A stretch of 64,000 nucleotides of DNA, from contig JACQVF010000020.1 in assembly GCA_016209885.1 (NCBI GenBank), positions 24,256 through 88,255 on the forward strand. Direction: 5' to 3'. Origin of the DNA: Gemmatimonadota bacterium. GTDB taxonomy: Bacteria > Gemmatimonadota > Gemmatimonadetes > Longimicrobiales > Gaopeijiaceae. Made by a program: the position numbers and the translations under genes. Positions within the stretch are counted from its first letter, which is position 1, and every line of letters starts with the position of its first letter. The notes under the pieces are model-generated. The model was not told where the DNA came from and made no database searches. It saw nothing but the letters and a program-made list of their open reading frames with translations. Shown piece after piece: positions 35,923 to 46,809 of this stretch.

Positions 35923-36723
35923 TCACGCGCCGGCTCTCGCACTTGCGGGAGCAGCGTCAGGGGATAGTTCGCAGAGCCGATTGATGCGTGTCGCCGCGCA
36001 GGCGGCGCCGAAGCCATTGTCGATGTTTACCACAGTGACGCCCGCAGCGCAGCTGTTGAGCATGGCCAGTAGCGCCGCCAGGCCAGCGAACGAGGCGCCG
36101 TAGCCCACGCTCGTCGGCACGGCGATGACCGGAGCAGCCACCAGTCCGCCCACGACTGAGGCGAGGGCGCCCTCCATTCCTGCGACAACGATGACGACCG
36201 CCGCCCGCCGCAGCACGTCCGCCGCCGACAGCACGCGATGCAGCCCGGCCACGCCCACATCGGTCAGGCGCTCCACCGGGTTCCCTAGTGCCCACGCCGT
36301 CACCGCCGCCTCCTCCGCGACCGCGAGGTCCCCCGTGCCTGCCGTAACGACCAGCACCGGCCCCCGCGTGCGGGCTGACGTCGGTGATTCCGGACCGAGG
36401 TAGACGGTACGCGCCAGGTCGTTTACCTCTGCGTCCGGGAACGCCTCAGGAAGCGCCTTGCGCGCGGCGTCGTCTGCCCGCGTGACCAAGAAGCCGTTTC
36501 CTCGATGCGCAAGCCGCTCGCAGATCGTCCGGAGCTGCTCGCATGTCTTGCCGGCGCCGTAGACTACCTCCGGGACGCCCTGGCGAAGCGCGCGATGGTG
36601 GTCGATCTGCGCGAAGCCCAGGTCCTCGACCGGCGCCCAGGCGAGGCGCTGGTACGCCTCCTCGGGTGTCAGGATGCCGCGTGCCACGTCGTCCAGGAGA
36701 GCGCGCACTCGCTCCGGGGTCAT
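35923..36723 (-). CDS. larB: LarB-type nickel-pincer cofactor biosynthesis protein
   Basis: 266 residues. Conserved segments: LDDVARGILTPEEAYQRL at the N-terminus, GVPEVVYGAGKTCEQL, VLVVTAGTGDLAVAEEAA and the PurE-like VVAGMEGALASVVGGLV, with VGYGASFAGLAALLAMLNSC. LarB carboxylates and hydrolyses nicotinic acid adenine dinucleotide in the first step of the NPN (nickel-pincer) cofactor of lactate racemase. LarC and LarE are not in the window. The ATG overlaps the dus stop by four bases. Confidence 0.92.
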   Translation of the reverse strand: MTPERVRALLDDVARGILTPEEAYQRLAWAPVEDLGFAQIDHHRALRQGVPEVVYGAGKTCEQLRTICERLAHRGNGFLVTRADDAARKALPEAFPDAEVNDLARTVYLGPESPTSARTRGPVLVVTAGTGDLAVAEEAAVTAWALGNPVERLTDVGVAGLHRVLSAADVLRRAAVVIVVAGMEGALASVVGGLVAAPVIAVPTSVGYGASFAGLAALLAMLNSCAAGVTVVNIDNGFGAACAATRINRLCELSPDAAPASARAGA

Positions 36724-37715
36724 GCCACCGCCTCGAGCACGCCGTTCAGGTATCCCTCAAGGATCTCCTCCACCTGCTGGAGCGACTTCACCCCCATGAG
36801 CTCCTGCCGCAGGCGGCGTCCGCCCGGAAGCCCGCCCGTGTACCAGCCGAGATGCTTGCGAAGGTCGCGCATGGCCCGCGCCTCGTCCCGTTCAAACACG
36901 ACGGCGTTGCGAGCATGCTCCAGCACGATCTGGAATCGCTCCCGCTCCGCCGGCGCCGCTGGCATCGGAAACCCGTCCAGCGCCGCCCGCGCCTGCGTGA
37001 ACAGCCAGGGCGCACCATGCGCTCCGCGCGCTATCATGATCGCCGCACAGCCGGTCCGCTCCCGCATCGCTCGCGCGTCCTCACCCGTCCGCACGTCGCC
37101 GTTGCCGACCACGGGGATCTCCAGCGCTCGCACGACATCGGCGATTTCGCTCCACCGCGCCCGGCCCGCGTACATCTCCGCACGCGTCCGCGGGTGAAGG
37201 GTCAGGGCGCGCGCGCCCGCATCCTGGCACGTGAGCGCGATGCTCACCGGATCACGCGTCCCCTCGTCGTACCCGCTCCGGATCTTCACGGTCGTGGGAA
37301 GCGGCGTGGCATCGCTCACGGCACGAATGATCGAGTCCACAAGCTTCAAATCCCGCAGGCAGCCCGAGCCGCCGTTCCGCTTCACCACCTTTTTCACGGG
37401 GCAGCCGAAGTTGATGTCGATGAAATCCGGCGCGAACGCGTCCGCGACGAACGCCGACGCCGCCGCCATCGCGCCGGGATCCGCCCCGAAGATCTGCACG
37501 CCGATCGGGCGCTCCGACTCGTCGAAGCGCAGGTAGTCGAGCGTCCGCTCGCTGCGCCGCACGAGCCCGTCCGCGCTCACGAACTCGCTCACCACCACGT
37601 CGGCGCCGAACCGGCGGCAGAGGCGTCGGAACGGCGACTCGCTCACGCCCGCTTGCGGCGCCAGGTAGAGTGCCGTGCGAGCGCTGTTGAGAAGTTCGAG
37701 CAAATCGTGGTTCAT
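36720..37715 (-). CDS. dus: tRNA-dihydrouridine synthase
   Basis: 331 residues, an FMN-binding TIM barrel. YLAPQAGVSESPFRRLCRRF at the N-terminus, DINFGCPVKKVVKRNGG with the catalytic Cys, and VKIRSGYDEG, then GNGDVRTGEDARAM and MIARGAHGAPWLF are Dus/DusB motifs. It reduces uridine in the tRNA D-loop. It is coupled to larB by an ATGA overlap; no functional link is known. Confidence 0.94.
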   Translation of the reverse strand: MNHDLLELLNSARTALYLAPQAGVSESPFRRLCRRFGADVVVSEFVSADGLVRRSERTLDYLRFDESERPIGVQIFGADPGAMAAASAFVADAFAPDFIDINFGCPVKKVVKRNGGSGCLRDLKLVDSIIRAVSDATPLPTTVKIRSGYDEGTRDPVSIALTCQDAGARALTLHPRTRAEMYAGRARWSEIADVVRALEIPVVGNGDVRTGEDARAMRERTGCAAIMIARGAHGAPWLFTQARAALDGFPMPAAPAERERFQIVLEHARNAVVFERDEARAMRDLRKHLGWYTGGLPGGRRLRQELMGVKSLQQVEEILEGYLNGVLEAVA

Positions 37716-37770
37716 GGCTCCGAAACTAAACAGTGGCTGCCGGCACGTGAAGGGGCGGCGGAGGTGTCGG

Positions 37771-37788
37771 GGACGTCAGGGACGTCAG
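37771..37788. repeat. Tandem repeat, 9-bp unit x2
   Basis: Two exact copies of GGACGTCAG, eight bases upstream of the -35 box of the EIIA-like gene. Confidence 0.8.
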
Positions 37789-37796
37789 GCTGAGTT

Positions 37797-37825
37797 TTGA
37801 CGGCGGAAAAACGATCCTGTATGTT
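37797..37825 (+). promoter_or_regulatory. Sigma-70 promoter of the EIIA-Ntr-like gene
   Basis: TTGACG and TATGTT separated by 17 bases. The leader downstream contains GATTACG/CGTAATC inverted arms (37838-37869). Confidence 0.65.
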
Positions 37826-37896
37826 TTGTGGTTCTCCGATTACGATCGCGCCAAAGGCGGCACGTAATCCGGAAAAGCACTTTCGGAGACGACGCG

Positions 37897-38349
37897 ATGA
37901 AACTCAGGGACTTCTTTGGCCCGGACGCGGTAAAGCTACACCTGCAGGGCGAGTCCAAGGACGAGATCCTCAAAGAGCTGATTGGCCTCTTGGGGCTCGA
38001 CGAAAAATCCCAAGCGATCCTCTACAAGACCGTGAAGCGGCGCGAGAACCTCGGCTCCACCGGAATCGGCAGGGGAATCGCGATTCCGCACTGCCGTTCC
38101 CTCGTGGTAAATCGCCTACGCCTTGCCTACGGCCGCAAGCCCGAGGGCACGGACTTTAAGGCCATCGACGGCCAGCCCGTCTACCATTTCTTCCTGATCG
38201 TGGCCCCTCCGCTCGAGGTCTCGAACCAGTACCTTCCCGTTCTTGGCAAGATCGCGCAGTTCGCCAAGGATCCGGATGTGCCCAAGCGGCTCCACGAGAT
38301 CGAGAACGTGGATGATTTCCTCCGGCTACTGGAGGACAAGGCGATCTGA
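37897..38349 (+). CDS. ptsN: PTS EIIA domain protein, PtsN (EIIA-Ntr)-like
   Basis: 150 residues from ATG 37897 with a CGGAGA site. The active-site histidine lies in GSTGIGRGIAIPHCRS, as in EIIA-Fru/Ntr. It has no transporter domain and no adjacent rpoN, so a regulatory role, taking phosphate from an HPr-like carrier, is likely. The HPr and EI encoded at 46.9-49 kb are plausible donors (inference). A zinc ribbon protein gene follows after 26 bases. Confidence 0.88.
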   Translation: MKLRDFFGPDAVKLHLQGESKDEILKELIGLLGLDEKSQAILYKTVKRRENLGSTGIGRGIAIPHCRSLVVNRLRLAYGRKPEGTDFKAIDGQPVYHFFLIVAPPLEVSNQYLPVLGKIAQFAKDPDVPKRLHEIENVDDFLRLLEDKAI

Positions 38350-38375
38350 GGCGCGGTGCCTCATGTGAGGGCCCC

Positions 38376-38735
38376 ATGCATCCCCAGCTCATGCTTTTGC
38401 TCGAGATCCAGGACCTGAAGACGCAACGGCGGGAGCTTCAGCAGGACGCGAACGCCGAGCGCCTCGAGGCCGAGCATTTCCACATCGAACTCGAACACGC
38501 CCTGGCGGAACTCGATCACAAGGTTGCCGAGCTCGAGAACCAGCTCGAGCGGTCAGTACGCGCCCGCTACGAGCGCATTGCCAAGTCCCGCGACCGCGCC
38601 GTCGTGCCCGTGATCGCGGGGACGTGTTACGGCTGTTTCGTCTCGATCCCCACAGCCACCCAGGGCATGGCCCAGCCGCACCGGGCGCTGCGCACCTGCG
38701 ACCACTGCGGGTGCTTCATCTACATTCTCTCTTGA
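38376..38735 (+). CDS. Coiled-coil protein with C4 zinc ribbon
   Basis: 119 residues. Residues about 5-75 form a charged coiled coil (LELEH-like heptads, ELDHKVAELENQLER). The C-terminus has CYGC and CDHC pairs about 27 residues apart, a zinc ribbon. It resembles the C-terminal part of CdsZ/YbgI-type 'C4-type zinc ribbon domain' proteins but is shorter than most (about 240). Function unknown; nucleic-acid or protein binding is plausible. Confidence 0.8.
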   Translation: MHPQLMLLLEIQDLKTQRRELQQDANAERLEAEHFHIELEHALAELDHKVAELENQLERSVRARYERIAKSRDRAVVPVIAGTCYGCFVSIPTATQGMAQPHRALRTCDHCGCFIYILS

Positions 38736-38793
38736 GGGACGCTCTGCCACCGGGCGACGGCGAGGACGCGATCGCGGGAGACGGCGCTCATGG

Positions 38794-38829
38794 AAAAAAG
38801 CCGGGGCTCCCATCCGGGAGCCCCGGCTT
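38794..38829 (-). terminator. Terminator of the FlgD-like gene, also at the end of the zinc ribbon gene
   Basis: GCCGGGGCTCCC and its exact complement flank an ATCC loop (12 bp, extended by A-T pairs). Six T's follow on the minus strand, so it is a clear intrinsic terminator for the minus gene, and the stem may also end the convergent plus transcript. Confidence 0.85.
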
Positions 38830-38853
38830 CCCTGCCTGCCCACCGCCTCCGGC

Positions 38854-39297
38854 TCACTTCGTGACGAACATCTTCCGAACCTGGCTCCTCCCGTTCACGG
38901 TGAGCTGGACGAAGTAGACGCCCGACGCGACCTGCTGGCCCCGCCGGTCCGTGCCGTCCCAGTACGCCTCGTAGCGCCCGGACTCCGTGTATCCCAGACG
39001 CTCGACGGCTTCGGCACCCCGTGAATGACGGAGCGCCGTAGGGATCGCCACGAGCTGCTGAAGCACATTGTAAATGCGGATGGTCACTCGCACCGGCTTC
39101 CCGTCGACGAAAAGCTCTTCCCCCAGATAGAAGGGGATTCTCGTCTCCGGGTTGAACGGATTGGGATAGTTCTGTTCGAGCCGGAACCCGGCCTCCTGCT
39201 CGCCGGACGGCTTGCCGCGATCAACGGCCTGGGCAGTTGCTTCCGCGACGAAACCGAGCGTGAACAGGAGGACGACGACGCCGACAGCGCGTCTCAT
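38854..39297 (-). CDS. Small exported protein with FlgD-like/T9SS-type sorting domain
   Basis: 147 residues. Signal peptide (about 1-23, VVVLLFTLGFVAEATAQA), then the diagnostic LEQNYPNPFNPETRIPF and the closing GVYFVQLTVNGRSQVRKMFV of the FlgD-like/type A C-terminal sorting domain. Such domains normally trail a large exported protein; here the domain is nearly the whole mature protein (about 120 residues). The GYTESGRYEAYWDGTDRRGQ part is the Ig-like strand pair. It could be a surface adhesin piece, a remnant, or a stand-alone domain. A good terminator follows. Confidence 0.85.
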   Translation of the reverse strand: MRRAVGVVVLLFTLGFVAEATAQAVDRGKPSGEQEAGFRLEQNYPNPFNPETRIPFYLGEELFVDGKPVRVTIRIYNVLQQLVAIPTALRHSRGAEAVERLGYTESGRYEAYWDGTDRRGQQVASGVYFVQLTVNGRSQVRKMFVTK

Positions 39298-39604
39298 CCG
39301 TACCTCCGCACAGAAATGCTGTGCCGTAGCCTAGGAACGATAGCCCTCCAACGGATCTGGCAGGCTCACGCATACTTACACGTATCCACTAGGTACGATA
39401 CTTTCGGAGTTCGCCGTGGTCAAGTCCCCGGCGCCCCCGGCGCCCCCGGCCTCCCGCCCGGCGCGGGCCCCGCGGGCCCTCCGGGGCCGCGGCGGCCGGC
39501 CGCCCCACTGCCCGGCTTCCTGGTGTTTGACGCGCTGTCCTGTTCCCAAGGTTGCCACTGTGTGAAGCGGCGGGGGCTCGCGTCCGCTGGTGCTGGTGGC
39601 GGCC
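39298..39604. other. GC-rich intergenic region after selB
   Basis: This 307-base region between the end of selB and the FlgD-like gene includes a nine-base tandem array and long GC-only stretches. I looked for a tRNA-Sec gene or SECIS-like element and did not find one. Confidence 0.5.
39426..39452. repeat. Tandem repeat, 9-bp unit x3
   Basis: CCCCGGCGC twice, then CCCCGGCCT (seven of nine bases). Confidence 0.8.
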
Positions 39605-41539
39605 TCAGCCGTGCGGGGGCGCGAGCGTCTGGCCCGCCGGTTTCAGCGCCGGGACTTCGCGCTCGCCGCCGGTTCGCACCGTGATGCCGGTGCGATCGAA
39701 GTACTCGAGGAGCGGGATGAGGTGCTTGCGGGAGATGGGGAAGACCGTCTTGAAGGCCGTCGGCCCGAGTCCGGACCGTCCGCCCAGCCTCGTGCGCAAG
39801 AGGGCCGTCGCCTCGCGGATCGCACTTTCACTGGCGAAGATCTGGTCGGCGAGGGGCACAATCTTCCCTTCTTCCTCCAGCAGCTTGAGGAGAGGCCAGA
39901 GGTCTCGACGTGCCAGGAGGTCCGCGGGCAGCTCGTGCACCGCCGGGGGTGTCAGGGCGGCCTGGGTATAGATCGCCTCGAGGCGCCCCTTGGCTCTTTG
40001 CTGGTCTTCGGTGAGCCGCGGGCTGAATCCGTGCTGGGCGGCGATCGTCCCGCGAACCTCGATGTCGCCACGGCTCGCGAGCCGGGAGAGGAGTTCTTCC
40101 GCCAGAGCGGGCGGGGCCTCCCGCGGGAGCTGCCGCCTCACGTCCTCGAGGGGCATTCCCGGGCGGAGTGGTTCGGCGTCATGGAACGCGTGAATGGCCC
40201 GCACGAGCTGCGCCGTGCCCGCTTCCGCCAGCCCGGGGAAGAAGAGGCACCCAGTTGCGCGGACCGCGTCCGCTTCCAGGGCGGCCAGCACGGCCTGCAC
40301 GGACGCCGGCGAGAGACCTGTGAGGACGGCAACGGCGTCCTCAGGTACGCCCCTCCATCCGGCGAGGGCCAGCGCTGCGAGCACGGCCTCGTGGGGAGCG
40401 CCATCCAGCAGCGTTTCCAGCCGCACCTGTATCTCATCGTCGAGTCGCCTGCGTTTGGGCGGGTTCACCTCAGCGATCCGAGCACCGCCGATCGTCGTCA
40501 CGGGCGAGTAGGAGCGCAGCACGATGCGGTCGCGCGCTCGGGCCACAACGGGCCGCTCCAGGCGCAGCTGAGCCCACGCGGCCTCACCCGACTCGAGCTG
40601 GTCCCGGTCGAGAAGCACAGCACGGGCCATGATCTCCGCGGTCCCCAGGTGCATCCGCAAGCGCTGGCGCTGCTTGAGCGCCCAGGGCGTGTCGCGCAAC
40701 AGGGCAATCCGGACCGTGAGCATCGCACTCGGCGTCCAGGCCGGGGAGGTCACCAACACGTGGCCGCGACGGATCGTCTCCGTGCCCACGCCCGCGCCCG
40801 CCAGCGCCACGGCGGTGCGCTCGCCCGCGACCGCCTGCGCGACGGATCGGCCGTGCACCTGGAGGCTTCGCACGCGCGCGGAGGGGCCGTCCGGCAGGAT
40901 CCAGATGCGTTCGTCGCCGCGGAGCGTCCCCGTCCACAGGGTGCCGGTGACCACCGTACCGGTACCGTGCACCGTGAACACCCGATCAATGGGAAGGCGC
41001 GTGAGGTCGTCCGGTGCGCGCTCCCGGGTCGTGGCCAGCGCTGCGGCGAGCGCCTCCTTCAAGGCATCGAGCCCCATGCCGGTGACCGCGGAGGTTGCAA
41101 TGACGGGCGCGTCCCTGTAGGGCGTGGGTGCCAGCGCCTCCTGGATTTCCTCGTGAACGAGAGCCAGCCACTCCTGGTCCACCAGGTCCGCCTTTGTAAC
41201 GGCGATGACGGCGCGCTCGACGCCGAGCATCTCGACGATGGCGAGGTGCTCCCGCGTCTGAGGCATGACGCCCTCATCTGCGGCGACCACCAGCAGGACG
41301 ATGTCGACTCCCGTGACACCGGCGAGCATGTTCCGAACGAAGGCTTCGTGGCCGGGGACATCGACGACGCCGAGGTGCCCCGCCTGCCCGATCTCGAGCT
41401 CGGCGAAGCCCAGGTCGATGGTGATCCCGCGGCGCTTCTCGTCGGGGAGACGGTCCGTGTCCACGCCCGTCAGGGCCTTAACCAGCGCGGTCTTGCCGTG
41501 GTCGATGTGTCCCGCGGTACCCAGGATCAGTCGGCGCAT
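39605..41539 (-). CDS. selB: Selenocysteine-specific elongation factor
   Basis: 644 residues. The GTPase domain has [42 protein letters not shown] and TKADL. Beta-barrel domains follow ([17 protein letters not shown]). The C-terminal about 260 residues are winged helices ([34 protein letters not shown]) that bind the SECIS hairpin. SelB brings Sec-tRNA to UGA codons, so this genome should encode selenoproteins. No selA, selD or selC is in the window. The length matches the family (about 610-650). Confidence 0.96.
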   Translation of the reverse strand: MRRLILGTAGHIDHGKTALVKALTGVDTDRLPDEKRRGITIDLGFAELEIGQAGHLGVVDVPGHEAFVRNMLAGVTGVDIVLLVVAADEGVMPQTREHLAIVEMLGVERAVIAVTKADLVDQEWLALVHEEIQEALAPTPYRDAPVIATSAVTGMGLDALKEALAAALATTRERAPDDLTRLPIDRVFTVHGTGTVVTGTLWTGTLRGDERIWILPDGPSARVRSLQVHGRSVAQAVAGERTAVALAGAGVGTETIRRGHVLVTSPAWTPSAMLTVRIALLRDTPWALKQRQRLRMHLGTAEIMARAVLLDRDQLESGEAAWAQLRLERPVVARARDRIVLRSYSPVTTIGGARIAEVNPPKRRRLDDEIQVRLETLLDGAPHEAVLAALALAGWRGVPEDAVAVLTGLSPASVQAVLAALEADAVRATGCLFFPGLAEAGTAQLVRAIHAFHDAEPLRPGMPLEDVRRQLPREAPPALAEELLSRLASRGDIEVRGTIAAQHGFSPRLTEDQQRAKGRLEAIYTQAALTPPAVHELPADLLARRDLWPLLKLLEEEGKIVPLADQIFASESAIREATALLRTRLGGRSGLGPTAFKTVFPISRKHLIPLLEYFDRTGITVRTGGEREVPALKPAGQTLAPPHG

Positions 41540-41570
41540 GAGTCCTTCAGCGATCTGCGCAATGGCGTAC

Positions 41571-41653
41571 GGCTATTGCTCCTCGGGGCGCCTTGCGAGC
41601 CGGACGCATCGAGGGGCTCGGTGCGTCACCGTACTTCCGGTCGGGAGCACTAG
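41571..41653 (-). repeat. Dispersed 83-bp element, copy B
   Basis: Read on the minus strand from 41653, it matches copy A (57704-57786) at about 75 of 83 bases. Its first bases CTAGTGCTCCCGACCGGAAG contain the TAG stop codon of recO. The other end lies about 30 bases from the selB start. Confidence 0.85.
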
Positions 41654-42390
41654 CCCCGAAGCCGGGCCATGAGGAAGTCGAGGGAGCGAAGGGCCCGGCC
41701 TCCGGAGATGTGGTACTTCACGAAGTCGCCCAGGAGCTGCAGGTGCGTGGGGGCGCGGGGCAGCGCGAGGGGCGCCTCGCCCTCCACCAGCTGCCGCAGG
41801 TGGTTGCGCGCGCTCGGGCCAATCCTCGGCCCCGACATGTCCGTCGCGCAGCGGCTGCAGCGAATCCCGCCCGCGTAGTAGTCGAAGCGTCCGATCTCTC
41901 CCCCCGAAAACGCGGCGCCGCAACTCACGCAGCAGTCGAGCTGGGGCTCATACCCCAGGAGCGATACGATGCCCCAGGCCTCCGTCAGTACGGTGGCGAC
42001 AAGGGCTTGAGGGAGCGCGGACTCCAGCCGGTCCAGACCGTGGTGGAGCCGCCGAAACAGCTCCGGATGCGACTGCTCGCCGGCGTGGCGCAGGACGAGC
42101 TCCGTGAGGACGACGGCGCCGCCGAAGCGCACCAGGTCGGCCGCGAGGCCCAGGCGCGTGCGGGTCAGCGCGAACTCGCGCAGCGTCTGGAGCTCCCGGG
42201 AAGGTTTCAGGTGGATCGTCGCGACCCCCTCGCAGAACAGGTCCGGCAGCCCTCCGCTCCTGGCGCCCGTACGCCGGATCCCTTTCGCGATCACCGAGAC
42301 AACGCCGTGCTCTGGGGTCAGGTAGCGCAGGATACGGCTCGTCTCGCTGTACGGGAAAGCCTGCAGGACGATGGCCGGCGTCTTAACCAC
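41650..42390 (-). CDS. recO: DNA repair protein RecO
   Basis: 246 residues plus stop from a GTG at 42390 that overlaps the upstream gene by eight bases. N-terminal OB fold: [33 protein letters not shown] four-cysteine zinc finger follows ([22 protein letters not shown]). RecO loads RecA onto SSB-coated DNA and anneals strands with RecR. The TAG stop is inside the 83-bp element. Confidence 0.94.
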   Translation of the reverse strand: MVKTPAIVLQAFPYSETSRILRYLTPEHGVVSVIAKGIRRTGARSGGLPDLFCEGVATIHLKPSRELQTLREFALTRTRLGLAADLVRFGGAVVLTELVLRHAGEQSHPELFRRLHHGLDRLESALPQALVATVLTEAWGIVSLLGYEPQLDCCVSCGAAFSGGEIGRFDYYAGGIRCSRCATDMSGPRIGPSARNHLRQLVEGEAPLALPRAPTHLQLLGDFVKYHISGGRALRSLDFLMARLRG

Positions 42391-43519
42391 GGGCACGGAT
42401 GCCCTTGCCCCTGGCGTCGAGAGCGCGGAGCTGCTCCTTGAGCACGGCGCGCCGGGCGAGGTACTGGCGGCGAGTCTCGGCGTCGATGTGGCGCGGGGCA
42501 GCGAACTGCTCGTCCAACCTCGCGATCTCGATGAGCAGCGCTTCCCGCGTGAGCGGCGCCGCCGCGGGCGCCTGACCATGCCGGAACGCATAGAGTGCGC
42601 CGGCGCCCAGGACCAGTGCCAGCGCCGCCGCGACCCAGGCCACCGGGAGCTTGCCCGGCGGTGACTCCTGGATCCGAACCGTCATGTCGCGGAGGGTGGC
42701 TCCCGCCCAGCGCCGGTAGGTATTCCCTTCCAACTCGACGGGCGGCTGCGCCTCGAGTCTGGAGATGACCAGAGGCGGCGCCGGCTCGCGGACCAGGAGC
42801 TCGAGCCGGGCGGTCGTCCCGGGAAGCGGGAGCTCGAAGGATCGATCGGCCAGGCGGTAACGGAACAGATAGAGCCGCTCTCCCGGCGGGATCGGCGCGG
42901 TGACCCATACGCGGCCATCCCGCAGGGCGACGGCGTCGGGCGCGAGGTCGCCCTCGCCCACCTCGAAGTCGGACGCCGCCGCTGGGAGCGGGTAGCTCCA
43001 CGTAGCGCCGCCGTCGGCGGCCACGTAGGTACGGGGGTCTGGGTGCCGGAGCTGCACGAGATCGGTGGCGCGCCACCCTGCGCTATCCTGCTCTAGGATG
43101 ACATGGCGCACCTCCACGGCCAGCGCCGCGCCCTCCGGCGGCGCGGTCACCGTGTCGAAGACCTGGATCGTGTACAGGCTGTCCGAAGGAAAGTCGGGAG
43201 GAAGCGCCGTGCCGAAGTAAAGGATCCCCTGGTGCCGGACGGAGGCGAAGTAGACGACCTCGTCGCGCACCGAATCCGCACGCGCCCCCAGGCGGAAGAC
43301 GAACCCGCCGCGTCCGTCCGTGGTCGTGCTATCCACCGGGCCCCCAAGGTCCGCGGCGATCCGGTGCAGCATGACCCTGATGCCGGAGAGGGGCGCGCCG
43401 TCCCGCAGCACTCGACCCGGGATCCGCGGTCCCGCAGATTCCTGCGCCACGGCGGGTGCCGCGGCGGCGAGCCACCCCAAAGCGAGGACGGCAAGGAGGT
43501 GAAGCGACCGCGGTGTCAT
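42383..43519 (-). CDS. Unknown envelope protein with Ig-like N-terminal and C-terminal membrane anchor
   Basis: 378 residues. Signal peptide (about 1-25, ending APAVAQ). Residues about 30-110 look like a carboxypeptidase-regulatory-like beta-sandwich (GRVLRDGAPLSGIRVMLHR, DGRGGFVFRLG). The middle is beta-rich, and a single membrane helix lies near residue 295-315 (WVAAALALVLGAGALYAF), then about 60 charged helical residues in the cytosol. I do not recognise a named family for the whole. It lies between the bifunctional nuclease gene (50 bases) and recO (overlap). Confidence 0.7.
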   Translation of the reverse strand: MTPRSLHLLAVLALGWLAAAAPAVAQESAGPRIPGRVLRDGAPLSGIRVMLHRIAADLGGPVDSTTTDGRGGFVFRLGARADSVRDEVVYFASVRHQGILYFGTALPPDFPSDSLYTIQVFDTVTAPPEGAALAVEVRHVILEQDSAGWRATDLVQLRHPDPRTYVAADGGATWSYPLPAAASDFEVGEGDLAPDAVALRDGRVWVTAPIPPGERLYLFRYRLADRSFELPLPGTTARLELLVREPAPPLVISRLEAQPPVELEGNTYRRWAGATLRDMTVRIQESPPGKLPVAWVAAALALVLGAGALYAFRHGQAPAAAPLTREALLIEIARLDEQFAAPRHIDAETRRQYLARRAVLKEQLRALDARGKGIRARG

Positions 43520-43569
43520 GGTGAGGCGGCTCTCTTCGATGGGCAGCGACGCCGCCGGAGCCGTCGCGG

Positions 43570-44088
43570 TCAGGGCATAAAGCGGCCGAAGTCCTCGGGG
43601 TTCAGCCGCCGCAGGTATTCCTTCAACTCTTCCGGGTTCATTGCGCCGCGCTCGCCCTCCTCCTCGCCCACCTCCGCCTCTTCCGCGATCTCGATGGAAG
43701 TGTTGTTGAGGAGGCTGTCGTCCGCGAAGATCTTGGCGCGGAGTCTGAGCGCCACGGCGATGGAGTCGGAAGGCCGCGCGTCCACGGAGATCATGTTATC
43801 GCCGGACCGGATGATGAGCTCGGCGTAGTAGGTGTTGTCCACGACCCGGCTGATGAGCACTCGCTGCAGAGCGCCGCCCAGCCCCGAGATCACGGATACG
43901 ATCAGGTCGTGAGTGAGCGGCCGCGAGAACTTCATTCCTGCCAGTTCCATGGCGATGGCGCTCGCCTCCCCCGGCCCGATCCAGATCGGGAGCACCCGCT
44001 TCCCGCTCAGCTCCTGCAGGATCACCACAGGTGTGTTCGAGGACCGATCCAGCCCGAGACTCTGGACTTTAACTTCGACCAACGTCAT
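43570..44088 (-). CDS. Bifunctional nuclease family protein (DUF151)
   Basis: 172 residues, ATG with GGGAGG. BFN/DUF151 motifs: PVVILQELSGKRVLPIWIGP, EASAIAMELAGMKFSRPLTH, and ARPSDSIAVALRL. The C-terminal acidic tail (EEAEVGEEEGERG) and ELKEYLRRLNPEDF resemble an added UVR-like helix. Plant and bacterial homologues show DNase/RNase activity; physiological role is unclear. Follows ahcY by 55 bases. Confidence 0.92.
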   Translation of the reverse strand: MTLVEVKVQSLGLDRSSNTPVVILQELSGKRVLPIWIGPGEASAIAMELAGMKFSRPLTHDLIVSVISGLGGALQRVLISRVVDNTYYAELIIRSGDNMISVDARPSDSIAVALRLRAKIFADDSLLNNTSIEIAEEAEVGEEEGERGAMNPEELKEYLRRLNPEDFGRFMP

Positions 44089-44143
44089 TGCCTCCCTGGC
44101 CGCGCTGAGAGAAGGGTTCCGGCATCCCTGGTGGCGGCGGCCC

Positions 44144-45574
<1,431 letters not shown>

Positions 45575-46750
45575 CTAAATTCCCAGCGCGTCCCGTAGCT
45601 GCTGGACGCCGTCCGTCTTCTCCCACGTGAACGTCTCGATTGCCTGCCCCTCCCCCGCGATCCGCGCGGGTTCCCGCCCGAAATGGCCGTAGGTCGCGGT
45701 GGGCAGGAAGATCGGCCGGGAAAGCGACAGCCGCTCGATAATGGCCTGCGGCCGGAAGTCGAAGAGCGCGGCGATGACCTCGGCAAGCCGTTCGTCCGGG
45801 ACGACGCCGGTGCCGAAGGTGTCCATGTGAACGGAGACGGGCTCGCTCACGCCGATGGCGTACGCGATCTGGAGCTCGCAGCGTCGGGCCGCGCCTGCGG
45901 CGACGACGTTTTTCGCGGCCCAGCGCGCCGCGTAGGCGGCCGAGCGGTCCACCTTCGTAGGGTCTTTCCCGCTGAACGCGCCGCCGCCGTGGCGTCCCAT
46001 GCCACCGTAGGTGTCGACGATGATCTTGCGGCCAGTGAGTCCAGCGTCCCCATGGGGCCCGCCCACGACGAAACGGCCCGTGGGGTTGATGTGGAAGCGG
46101 CACGCGTCGGGATCGAAGAGCTCGGGCGGGAGCATCGGCCGCACCACGCACTCGATGAGCGTCTCGCGGATCTCGCCGTTGGTCACGTCGGGCGCGTGCT
46201 GGGCGCTCACGACCACCGTGTGGATGTACAGGGGGCGGCCGCCCTCGTACGCGACGGTGACCTGGGTCTTGCCGTCCGGCCTGAGCCATGAAATCTGACC
46301 GCTCTTGCGGACCTCGGCGAGCCGCCGGACGATTCGGTGCGCGAATACGATGGGCGCGGGCATGAGCTCTGGCGTCTCATCGGTGGCGTAGCCGAACATC
46401 ATCCCCTGGTCACCGGCGCCGCCCGGATTGACCCCCTGGGCGATGTCCGGCGACTGGCGGTCGATGCTGGTGAGGACCGCGCAGGTGTTCCCGTCGATCC
46501 CGTACTCGGCCCGCGTGTAGCCGATGGCGAGGAGCACGCCCCGCACGATCTCGGGGAAGTTCACGTGCGCGCGGGTGGTGATCTCGCCGGCGACCATCAC
46601 GAGCCCGGTGGTCACGAGCGTCTCGCATGCTACGCGGCCCTCCGGATCCTCCGCCAGGACGCGGTCCAGGACGGCGTCCGACACCTGGTCGGCGATCTTG
46701 TCCGGATGGCCCTCGGTGACCGACTCCGACGTGAACAGGCGGCGGCTCAA
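45575..46750 (-). CDS. metK: S-adenosylmethionine synthetase
   Basis: 391 residues from a TTG start with a GAGGAAA site. Motifs: [31 protein letters not shown] and [16 protein letters not shown]. It makes SAM from methionine and ATP. Between it and ptsI lie a 10-bp x2 repeat and a fragment of the dispersed element; no SAM riboswitch is recognised. Confidence 0.97.
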   Translation of the reverse strand: MSRRLFTSESVTEGHPDKIADQVSDAVLDRVLAEDPEGRVACETLVTTGLVMVAGEITTRAHVNFPEIVRGVLLAIGYTRAEYGIDGNTCAVLTSIDRQSPDIAQGVNPGGAGDQGMMFGYATDETPELMPAPIVFAHRIVRRLAEVRKSGQISWLRPDGKTQVTVAYEGGRPLYIHTVVVSAQHAPDVTNGEIRETLIECVVRPMLPPELFDPDACRFHINPTGRFVVGGPHGDAGLTGRKIIVDTYGGMGRHGGGAFSGKDPTKVDRSAAYAARWAAKNVVAAGAARRCELQIAYAIGVSEPVSVHMDTFGTGVVPDERLAEVIAALFDFRPQAIIERLSLSRPIFLPTATYGHFGREPARIAGEGQAIETFTWEKTDGVQQLRDALGI

Positions 46751-46761
46751 GCCGTTTCCTC

Positions 46762-46781
46762 TCAGTGCGTGTCAGTGCGTG
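46762..46781. repeat. Tandem repeat, 10-bp unit x2
   Basis: Two exact copies of TCAGTGCGTG just upstream of metK. Confidence 0.8.
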
Positions 46782-46809
46782 CGGGACGGGGATTCGCGCC
46801 AAGCTGGTG

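Noticed and set aside
39590..41653. Long plus-strand open frame antisense to selB
   Set aside because: A GC-rich shadow of the selB codons; no family likeness, while selB on the minus strand is certain.
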